From: UBA1479 sp040221095
GTDB lineage: Bacteria > Pseudomonadota > Alphaproteobacteria > Rhodospirillales > Casp-alpha2
Assembly: GCA_040221095.1 (NCBI GenBank)
Contig: JAVJVP010000015.1
Coordinates: forward strand, 186,001-250,000
Direction: 5' to 3'
DNA length: 64,000 nucleotides
The notes under the pieces were generated by a model. That model had not been told where the DNA came from and ran no database searches. It worked only from the letters and a program-made list of their open reading frames with translations. Positions 27,204 through 35,100 of this stretch are shown piece after piece; within the stretch, counting starts at the first letter, position 1; every line of letters begins with the position of its first letter. A program made the translations under genes and the position numbers.

Positions 27204-28373
27204 ATGATGAACATCGTGGTAAATAATGGTTCCATGGCTTCGGAACTTATCTTCACCAATGCCACGGTGGTCACCCGTGATCGCGCCTTTACCGGCACCC
27301 TGCGGGTCGCCGGCGGCATGATCCGCGACGTCGACGAGGGGCGCAGCGGCCTGCCCCAGGCCATCGACTGCGACGGCGACTACCTGATCCCCGGCCTGGT
27401 CGACATCCACACGGACAATCTGGAAAAGCACCTGGAGCCGCGCCCCGGCGTGAAATGGCCGGGCCTGGCGGCGTTTCAGGTCCATGACCGTATGCTGGCC
27501 ACCGCCGGCGTGACGACGGTGTTCGATTCCCTGGTCGTCGGCGACATGCATCTGGGCAAGCCGGGTCGCCAAGGAGCCTTGGACCTGGCCAGGGACGTCC
27601 TGGCGACCACCGTCGACGACGACCTGATGAAGGCCGATCACCGCCTGCACATCCGCGCCGAAGTGGCGTCCGACACGGTGATGAACGAACTGGCCAACAT
27701 CATCGACCACCCCCTCGTCGCCCTGGTGTCGGTCATGGACCATACCCCGGGCCAACGCCAGTGGCGCGACCTGGACAAATGGAAACGCATGTACAGCCGC
27801 GTCTACACGGCCGAGGAGTTGGACGCCCAGATCGACGGCCTGATCGAACGACAGAAGAATCACAGCGCCCAAAACCGCCGGGCGGTGATCGCGGAAGCGC
27901 GCAAGCGCGGCATCCCGCTGGCCAGCCACGACGACACCACGGCCGAGCATGTGGCCCAGGGCCACCAGGAAGGCATCCTGATTTCAGAATTTCCGACCAC
28001 CCTGGACGCCGCCCGCGCCGCCCATGCTCATGGCTTGAAAACGATCATGGGCAGCCCCAACGTGGTGAAGGGCGGATCGCATTCGGGCAACGTCGCCGCC
28101 GCCGAGTTGGCTGAGGCCGGCCTGCTGGACGGCCTGGCCTCGGACTACGTGCCGATTTCCATGATCCATTCGGCCTTCATTTTGGCCGACGACCACGGGA
28201 TCTCCCTGCCCGACGCCGTCGCCATGGTGACCGCCGGTCCCGCCGCCATGGTCGGCCTGACCGACCGGGGCGAGATCGCCCCCGGCAAGCGCGCCGATCT
28301 GGTGCGGGTGAAGTCCTACCGGGACCTACCGGCGATCAAGGGCGTATGGCGCAGCGGCCGCCAGGTCGCCTGA
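27204..28373 (+). CDS. phnM: Ribose 1-methylphosphonate 5-triphosphate diphosphatase PhnM
   Basis: An amidohydrolase-fold enzyme of about 389 residues that removes pyrophosphate from the ribose 5-triphosphate intermediate before PhnJ acts. The metal-binding strand GLVDIHTDNLEKHLEPRPGV and the downstream block GIPLASHDDTTAEHV are signatures, with KTIMGSPNVVKGGSHSGNV and IHSAFILADDHG near the end. In-frame starts are GTG 27195, ATG 27204, ATG 27207 and ATG 27234. The hydrolase sequence begins with SELIFTNATVVT, so 27234 is also reasonable. The gene lies away from the phnGHIJKL operon and has its own Pho-like box. Confidence 0.94.
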   Translation: MMNIVVNNGSMASELIFTNATVVTRDRAFTGTLRVAGGMIRDVDEGRSGLPQAIDCDGDYLIPGLVDIHTDNLEKHLEPRPGVKWPGLAAFQVHDRMLATAGVTTVFDSLVVGDMHLGKPGRQGALDLARDVLATTVDDDLMKADHRLHIRAEVASDTVMNELANIIDHPLVALVSVMDHTPGQRQWRDLDKWKRMYSRVYTAEELDAQIDGLIERQKNHSAQNRRAVIAEARKRGIPLASHDDTTAEHVAQGHQEGILISEFPTTLDAARAAHAHGLKTIMGSPNVVKGGSHSGNVAAAELAEAGLLDGLASDYVPISMIHSAFILADDHGISLPDAVAMVTAGPAAMVGLTDRGEIAPGKRADLVRVKSYRDLPAIKGVWRSGRQVA

Positions 28374-28451
28374 CCCCAGATTCCGGCTGCGCAAGACCGG
28401 CCCCGCCCGCCCTGACCGGGCGCGCAGGCATCCGCCAGGCGAAAATCCGCT

Positions 28452-28784
28452 TTAAAGAAGGCTGGCCAGATGGTCGACCCGGCGGCGGAGGTTTTCCAGA
28501 ACCTCGCCGACTTCTGCGGTCGCCCGCGCGGTCTGCGCCGACAGATTCTTGACCTCGCCCGCGACGACCGCAAAGCCCTTGCCGGCATCGCCGGCGCGGG
28601 CGGCTTCGATGGTCGCGTTCAGGGCCAGCAGGTTGGTCTGCTTGGCGATCGCGTCGATCTGTTCGGCGACCTTCCCGACCTGGGCGATTTCCGTCTGAAG
28701 ACTGGAAATTTCGTCGCGAATTTCCGCATTGCGGTCATCCCCCGTCACGGCCGTCCCAGCGGCGGTGGCAACTTCGGTGCTCAT
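28452..28784 (-). CDS. Miniature soluble chemoreceptor-like (MCP signalling tip) protein
   Basis: A 110-residue protein consisting almost only of the conserved chemoreceptor hairpin tip. AIAKQTNLLALNATIEAARA, GDAGKGFAVVAGEVKNLSAQ and TARATAEVGEVLENL correspond to the CheA/CheW contact region. There is no membrane segment, sensor domain or HAMP domain. The N-terminal third is charged and coiled-coil-prone (IRDEISSLQTEIAQVGKVAE). It is 168 bp downstream of phnE on the same strand and may be the last gene of phnCDE. It could be a real soluble mini-receptor or a remnant of a larger one; the intact reading frame and own start favour the former. Function unknown. Confidence 0.75.
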   Translation of the reverse strand: MSTEVATAAGTAVTGDDRNAEIRDEISSLQTEIAQVGKVAEQIDAIAKQTNLLALNATIEAARAGDAGKGFAVVAGEVKNLSAQTARATAEVGEVLENLRRRVDHLASLL

Positions 28785-28952
28785 ACCTGCGTCCTACGCA
28801 TTGTTGTTGATTCCTTGCTCGAATGTCCGCGCGGCCCACGGCCGCACGACAGCCCCCCCAAGAGGCCCGGACAGGAACCGTAGCCGATTCACGTGAAGCG
28901 GCCAAGCGGGTAATCGACGGACTTCGGCGTGGCGAAAATCCAGATCATCCGA

Positions 28953-29768
28953 TCATGTGAAACGCTGGCGCAGGACCTGAGAAACGATGTCGAGCAGGGT
29001 CACGGTGCCGATGATGATGATCATCACAGCCGCCGTCTCCGCGTAATAGAACCCGCGGATGAATTCCCACAGCACCATGCCGATGCCGCCGGCGCCGACG
29101 ATGCCGATGACCGTCGCCGAGCGCAGGTTGCTTTCGAAGCGATAAAGCGAGAAGGAAATCCAGAGCGGCAGGACCTGCGGAATGACGCCGAAGATCACCT
29201 CGTGAACGGCGTCGGCGCCGGTGGCGCGGATGCCCTCGACCGGATTGGGATCGATGGCTTCGACCGCCTCGGAAAACAGCTTGGCCAGAACGCCGGTCGT
29301 ATGAACCCACAACGCCAGCACCCCCGCGAAGGGCCCCAGACCCACGGCGACCACGAACAGCATGGCGAACACGAATTCGTTGATGGCGCGGGCGGCGTCC
29401 ATGAGCCGGCGTGTCGGCTGGTAAACCCACCAGGGCACCAGGTTCTGGGACGACAAAATGCCCAAAGGCACCGAGCAGACGACCGCGAGCACCGTGCCCC
29501 AGATGGCGACCTGAACGGTGATCAGCATCTCGCGCAGCATCGTCGGCCATTCATAGAAGTTCGGCGGAAAGAACCCGGAGGCGAATTCGGCCATGTTGTC
29601 GGCGTATTCGACCAGGGTCAGAGGGTTCATCTCCGCCCCTTCCCAGGCCCAGGCCAGAATCGCCAGGATCACCATCCAGCCCAGCATGTTCACGGTCGAG
29701 CGCTTAACGTCCCTTGCTGGCAACGTCAGCGGTTGAGCGGCGGCGCCGGTGTTGTCGATCACGGTCAT
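28953..29768 (-). CDS. phnE: Phosphonate ABC transporter permease PhnE
   Basis: A 271-residue inner-membrane permease. Hydrophobic segments include NMLGWMVILAILAWAW, VAIWGTVLAVVCSVPLGIL, FAMLFVVAVGLGPFAGVLAL and ATVIGIVGAGGIGMVLWEFI. The last region, with VEGIRATGADAVHEVIFGVI before it, forms the EAA loop that contacts PhnC. Only one PhnE is encoded here, so the transporter probably uses a homodimer. It follows phnD by 86 bp. The C-terminus VTLLDIVSQVLRQRFT is typical of the family. Confidence 0.93.
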   Translation of the reverse strand: MTVIDNTGAAAQPLTLPARDVKRSTVNMLGWMVILAILAWAWEGAEMNPLTLVEYADNMAEFASGFFPPNFYEWPTMLREMLITVQVAIWGTVLAVVCSVPLGILSSQNLVPWWVYQPTRRLMDAARAINEFVFAMLFVVAVGLGPFAGVLALWVHTTGVLAKLFSEAVEAIDPNPVEGIRATGADAVHEVIFGVIPQVLPLWISFSLYRFESNLRSATVIGIVGAGGIGMVLWEFIRGFYYAETAAVMIIIIGTVTLLDIVSQVLRQRFT

Positions 29769-29854
29769 GGGACTTGAGTTCCTGCGGGCGAGTTAAGGGG
29801 GAATAAGGGGGACGCCGCGCCCGGGATGGGCGCGGCGCCTTGAAAAGGCCGGGC

Positions 29855-30877
29855 CTAGCGCAGGGCCAGCTGGTTTTCGCTAAGAACCTTCAGCACGTCG
29901 AGCTTGCGGTCGATATCGGCGACTTTCTTGGCCTTGTCGGCCGCGTCCATGCGCTCATCATCGGCCAGCTTGCGCTTGTCCTTGAACAGCTGGAGCTGAC
30001 GGATCGGATAAAGCTGCGCGTTGGAGGAATCCTCGAAGGGCGCCCAGCCCGAACTGACGCCGGACAGGATCTTGCGTTCCGCCTCGGCGTTCGGCCCAAG
30101 ACGGCCATAGGACAGGAAGAAGCCCTTGATGATGTTCTTGGCGCCCTTGTCCAGGTCGGACCGCCATACGATGGGGTCGTTGGGGATCAGGGGCGATTTC
30201 CAAATCGCCTTGATCTTGGCATAGGCATCCGGATGGTTCTTCTGCAGGCGCGACAGGGATTCCGTGTTGTTGGTGGCGAAATCCACCTGGCCGTTGGCCA
30301 CGGACAGCGCATTGGTTTCGTGGCTGGCGTTGCGCACCGACTTGTAGCACTTCTTGGGGTCGACGTCGTTCTTGGCGAACACGTAGAAGCTGGGCACCAG
30401 GAAGCCGGACGTGGAGTTCGGATCGCCGTTGCCGAAGGTCAACGACTTGTCACACTTGAGGACATCCTCAAGCTTGTTGAGCTTGTCGTTATCCTTCTGC
30501 GTCAGCAGCAGCGACCAGTAGCCCGGGTTGCCGGTGACGTCGACGGTCTGCACGAAGACCTCGCCGCCGGCCCGGTCGACCGCTTCCATGGCCGACTTGT
30601 TTCCGAACCAGGCGACGTCGACTTTCTTGAAACGCATGGCCTCGATCACCCCGGCGTAATCGGATGCGAAGAACGCCTTCACCTCGACGCCAAGCTGCTT
30701 GCCCATGTCTTCCAGGAACGGGGTGAAGCTTTTCTTCAGACCCTGGGACGATTCCGTGGAAATGATGCCGAAGGTCAGCGGGTTCGGCATGTCGGCCCGG
30801 GCCGCGCCGATGGACGCGACATGAACCGAAGCAAAGGCCGCCAGCGCGATGCCGGCGATCATGGCCTTCTTAAACAT
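29855..30877 (-). CDS. phnD: Phosphonate ABC transporter substrate-binding protein PhnD
   Basis: A 340-residue periplasmic binding protein. The signal peptide is KKAMIAGIALAAFASVHVAS with cleavage near ARA-D, after which the mature protein begins LTFGIISTESSQGLKKSF. Phosphonate-binding family blocks include WFGNKSAMEAVDRAGGEVF and DPNSTSGFLVPSFYVF. The ATG 30875-30877 has a perfect AGGAGG nine bases upstream, so it is preferred over the longer frame to 30907. It sits between phnC and phnE in the usual transport order. Confidence 0.94.
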   Translation of the reverse strand: MFKKAMIAGIALAAFASVHVASIGAARADMPNPLTFGIISTESSQGLKKSFTPFLEDMGKQLGVEVKAFFASDYAGVIEAMRFKKVDVAWFGNKSAMEAVDRAGGEVFVQTVDVTGNPGYWSLLLTQKDNDKLNKLEDVLKCDKSLTFGNGDPNSTSGFLVPSFYVFAKNDVDPKKCYKSVRNASHETNALSVANGQVDFATNNTESLSRLQKNHPDAYAKIKAIWKSPLIPNDPIVWRSDLDKGAKNIIKGFFLSYGRLGPNAEAERKILSGVSSGWAPFEDSSNAQLYPIRQLQLFKDKRKLADDERMDAADKAKKVADIDRKLDVLKVLSENQLALR

Positions 30878-30949
30878 TTTCGACTTCCTCCTGAGTTGAG
30901 TGGACATATGGATGTGGGACTTGGCGGGACAGCCGGCGCGCGCGGCCGC

Positions 30950-31822
30950 TCAGGCAGAGGCCGGGCGCAGCTGCAGGGCCGCCGGTGCGCGCCGGGGGCC
31001 GGCGGCAATGGGGCCCGGCAGAATCAGTTCTTCCCCCGCGGCGCCATAAAGCTCGCGCAGGAAATCATGGGTCAGGGCCTCGCTGGGCCCGTCATAGACG
31101 ATCACCCCGTCGCGCAGGGCCACCGTGCGCGGGCAGTAGCGGGTGGCGAAATCGACCTGATGCAGGGAGACGACGACGGTGATGCCGTCCTCGCGGTTGA
31201 TGCGGGCAAGATTTTCCATCACCCGGCGCGCCGATTCCGGGTCCAGGGACGCGATGGGTTCGTCCGCCAGAACGATTTCGGCCCGCTGCACCAATGCCCG
31301 GGCGATCGCAGCGCGCTGCTGCTGGCCACCGGACAGGGTCGAGGCCCGCTGCGCCGCGTACTGATCGATGCCGACGCGCCGCAGCGCTTCCAGCGCGCGC
31401 AATTTTTCCTCGCGGGTGAACAGACCGAACCAGCCGCGCCAGGCCGGGATTTGGCCAAGCACGCCAAGCACCACGTTGGTCAGCAGGGACAGCCGGTCGA
31501 CCAGATTGAACTGTTGGAAGATAACGCCGACGCGGCCCCGCACGGCGCGCACCCCGCGCGCCAGATGACCGCCTTCCTGGACCGGATGGCCCAGCACCTC
31601 GATCATGCCGTCATCGACGCGATCGGCGAGCATGAGACCCGAGATATGGCGCATGAGCGTCGACTTACCCGAGCCCGAGGCACCGATCAGGGCGACCATC
31701 TCGCCGGCGTCGATGGTCAGGCTGACGTTATCCAGGGCCCGTGTCGTCTGGAATCTCTTGCGGAAGGTCTTTGAAAGGTTGTGAACGCGGATCGCGGGCG
31801 TGGTTACAGACGTCATGGTCAT
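30950..31822 (-). CDS. phnC: Phosphonate ABC transporter ATP-binding protein PhnC
   Basis: A 290-residue ATPase with Walker A GASGSGKSTLMRHIS, signature LSGGQQQRAAIARAL and Walker B VLADEPIASLDPES. The sequence VNLVDRLSLLTNVVLGVLG-like (here FNLVDRLSLLTNVVLG) is the PhnC-specific Q-loop region. The C-terminus has an extra Pro/Ala-rich tail (about 25 residues) not needed for the fold. It is the first gene of phnCDE and is preceded by a Pho-box-like repeat at 31964-31981. ATG 31820-31822 and ATG 31814-31816 are both usable starts. Confidence 0.94.
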   Translation of the reverse strand: MTMTSVTTPAIRVHNLSKTFRKRFQTTRALDNVSLTIDAGEMVALIGASGSGKSTLMRHISGLMLADRVDDGMIEVLGHPVQEGGHLARGVRAVRGRVGVIFQQFNLVDRLSLLTNVVLGVLGQIPAWRGWFGLFTREEKLRALEALRRVGIDQYAAQRASTLSGGQQQRAAIARALVQRAEIVLADEPIASLDPESARRVMENLARINREDGITVVVSLHQVDFATRYCPRTVALRDGVIVYDGPSEALTHDFLRELYGAAGEELILPGPIAAGPRRAPAALQLRPASA

Positions 31823-31963
31823 CCCTGTCCTTGCGGCGTTGATCAGCTGTTCGCCGGTCCCGGTCCCTGGCGGACCGGCCCGCCGAAGGGCGGCGGTGCA
31901 TGCGTTCGCACCGGGAACGGTTTGTATCTAAGGGATCGCCAATGACCCAATTCTTGCGGATTT

Positions 31964-31981
31964 GTGACGGTTTAATGACCG
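31964..31981 (-). promoter_or_regulatory. Pho-box-like direct repeat upstream of phnC
   Basis: Read on the minus strand it is CGGTCAT, TAAA, CCGTCAC: two seven-base units each matching CTGTCAT/CTGTCAC at six positions, with the canonical four-base AT-rich spacer. It is about 142 bp upstream of phnC in the 289-bp gap before the histidine kinase gene. This is the best two-unit PhoB-type match in the locus. Confidence 0.6.
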
Positions 31982-32111
31982 GCCCCCACCAACCGTCCAC
32001 CCCCCTCGCCAACGACGGCGTTTGTGAACCTCCACCAATTCGTGCCAAAATGTCGGACGCCGACGCAGAAGCGCCGGTCGGCCGAGGGGAGAAAGTTCGG
32101 GGGCCGTTTGG

Positions 32112-35100
32112 ATGTCGATCCAGACCAAAATAATTGCCGTTCTGGTGGTGGTGTTGGGCGGGCTGTTGCTCGGCGACCTGATCGTGCTCGACCGGGTGGT
32201 TCTGGAAGGCTTCCGCAAGCTTGAGAATCAGGAAACCCGGCGTGAGATCGGGCGCACCATGGCGATCGTCGACGACGAGGTGAAAAGCCTGGATCCCGTC
32301 GCCTCGAACTGGGCGCAATGGGACGACCTTGCCGGATTTGCCCAGACCGGCGACCCCGCCTTCGCCGAACAAGAGCTGACGAACATCATCCTGGACACCC
32401 TTGTGCTCGACATGGCGATCGTCGTCGACCGCCAGGGCCGTGTCGTGTTCAGCCGCATCCGCAACCACCGAACGGGCGCCGTTATTCACGCGGACAATCT
32501 GGAACACGGCGATTTTCCCGAAGATCACCCGCTGCTCGCCCATAACCGGGGCGTCGGCCATATCCGCGGCACCATCGCCACGGACAACGGCCCGATGCTG
32601 GTGACCGCGGCCCCCCTGCTGGGAAAACTGGGAGCACCGCCGGCGTCGGGCACCGTGATCATCGGCCGCCTGATGGACAAGGCGGCGGTGTCGCGCATTT
32701 CAGGACAGATGAACAACGCCCTGGAAATGACCCCGATTACCCAGGGACTGTCGTCCGGCCAGCGCGCGACGGTCAACCATATCCTGGCCCTGGACCAGCC
32801 GGTCATCGAGCGGTCGGCCGACGGATCATGGACGGCGGTCCTGGTGCAGCGCGATCTGTTCGGATATCCGGCGGCGCTTTATTCCATCACCGCATGGTCG
32901 ACCATTCACGGTCTCGGCGCCGACACGGTACGCACCGCCGGCATCATGGCGATTCTGGCGTCATTGACCGTCATCTGCGTGATCGTTTTCCTGATGCGCC
33001 GGCTGATCGTTCATCCCTTCGCCAACCTGAAACGCGAACTTCTGGACATCCGCGCGTCGGGCGAACTGACCAAGGTGCTGCCGGCCGGCGGCACCGATGA
33101 ATTCGCGCTGATCAGCCGCGAGATCAACGACCTTCTGACCGAGCGCGCGGAATTCGAACAGGCCCTGGAACGCCATCAGTCGGAGCTAGAACGCCGGGTC
33201 GAGGAGCGAACCTACGAGCTGCAACGGGAAATCGCCGACAAGGAGGCCGCGCAGGAAACCCTTAAATTCACCGAATTCTCGCTGTCCCATTCGGGCGAGG
33301 CCCTGTTCTGGCTGCGCCGTGACCAGCGCATTCTATATGTCAACGACGCCACCTGCAGGCATCTGGGGTATACCCAGAAGGAATTGCTCGGCATGTCGTT
33401 TCCCGATTTCAGCGACGGCCCGCCGCCGGACAAGGATTGGGACAGCTTCTGGGAAGAGCTGAAGCGCGGCGGCCAGATCCGCTTCGACACACGCCATCGG
33501 CGAAAGGACGGCTCCGCCGTGCCGGTCGAGGTGCGGGCCACGGTCATGGAATACGCGGGCGAGGAATTCCTGTTCGCCTTCGCCCAGGACATCTCCCGCC
33601 GCCTGGCCCGCGAGCAGGCGTTGATCGAAAGCGAACGCCGGTTCCGCACCCTGACCGAAGAAGCCAATCAGGGGATCGTCGTCCACCGCGGTTTCTACCC
33701 GCTTTATGTCAACCCGGCGTTCCTGCGCATCTTCGGTTTCGAAAGCCACAATGAGTTCCTGCAGCAGGGCAGTCTGGAGATCACCCTGGCGCCCGAGGAA
33801 GTCGCCCGCATCCGTGGCTATGACCTGGCCCGCATGCAGGGCCAGAACGCGCCGAGCGACTATATCTACCGGGGCATCCGCAAGGACGGAACCGAGGTCT
33901 GGCTGAACAACAGGTCGTTCCTGATCGACTGGGGCGACGGCCCGGCGGTGTGCACAGTCCTGTTCGACGTCACCAAAAGCCGCGACGCGATGCAGCAGCT
34001 TTATCTGCTGGAATCAGCGATGCAGGATGCCAACGACCCCTTCTTCGCCGTCAATGCGGAAGGACGGTTCATCTACGTCAACGACGCATCCTGCCGTGCC
34101 CTGGGCTACAGCCGCGACGAATTTCTGAGCATGGATGTGTCCAAGATCAACCCGGCCCGCACCGGAAGCAATTGGCAGGAACGCTGGGAGCACCTGAAGG
34201 TCCACGGGCACCGCGTATCGTTCAGCGAACATTACCGCAAGGATGGCACCACCATTCCGGTTGAAACTACCTCGACCTTCATCGACCACGACGGCCAGGA
34301 GTACATCTTCGCCTATTCCCGCGACATCAGCGAGCGGCTGCGGACGGAGAACGCCCTGCGTCAGGCCCGTGACGACCTGGAAAAGAGGGTCGAGGAACGC
34401 ACCCAGGAACTGACCCGCGAGGTCGAGGAACGCCGGCGCGCCGAACTGGCGGTACAGCAGAGCGAGGCGAGACTGCGCGGCGCCCTGGAAAGCCTGCAGG
34501 AAGGATTTGCCCTGTTCGACGCCGACGACCGTCTGGTCCTGATGAACTCGCGCTACGCCGACACCCACCCTCGGGCCGAGGAACTTCTCGCCCAAGGGGG
34601 AACGTTCGAGGACGTCGTCCGGGCAAGCATGCCGCGCATCGCGGGCACCCAGGGCCGCGAGGAGGAATTCCTGGCCAACCGCATGAAAGAGCACCGCAAC
34701 CCCGGCCCACCGATCATCCGCGAGTTCACGGACGGGCGCTGGTTCCTGTTGCGCGAGAGCCGCACCACCGACGGCGGCATCACGGTGACCGCCACGGACA
34801 TTACCGAGTTGAAAACCATCGAAGCGGACCTGAAGCAGAAGACCGAGCTGTTCGACACCGCCGTGCGCGCCATGAACAACGGAATCGTGGTGCTTGATTC
34901 CGATCTTCGGTTCGTCACCTACAACGACCATTACATCAACCTGTTCGATTTCCCTCCGGGCCTCGTGCGGGAAGGCGCCAGCCTCGAAAACGCCCTGTGG
35001 TTCCTTGCCGAACGCGGGGACTACGGCGACCAGGACACGCCGGACGAAATCGTGGAGCGGCATATTTCCGACATTCGGAAACAAGGAAACCTCATCATCC

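Noticed and set aside
33366..33375. GGGTATACCC as another GntR operator
   Set aside because: It lies inside the coding sequence of the histidine kinase's first PAS domain and lacks the TGGT/ACCA arms.
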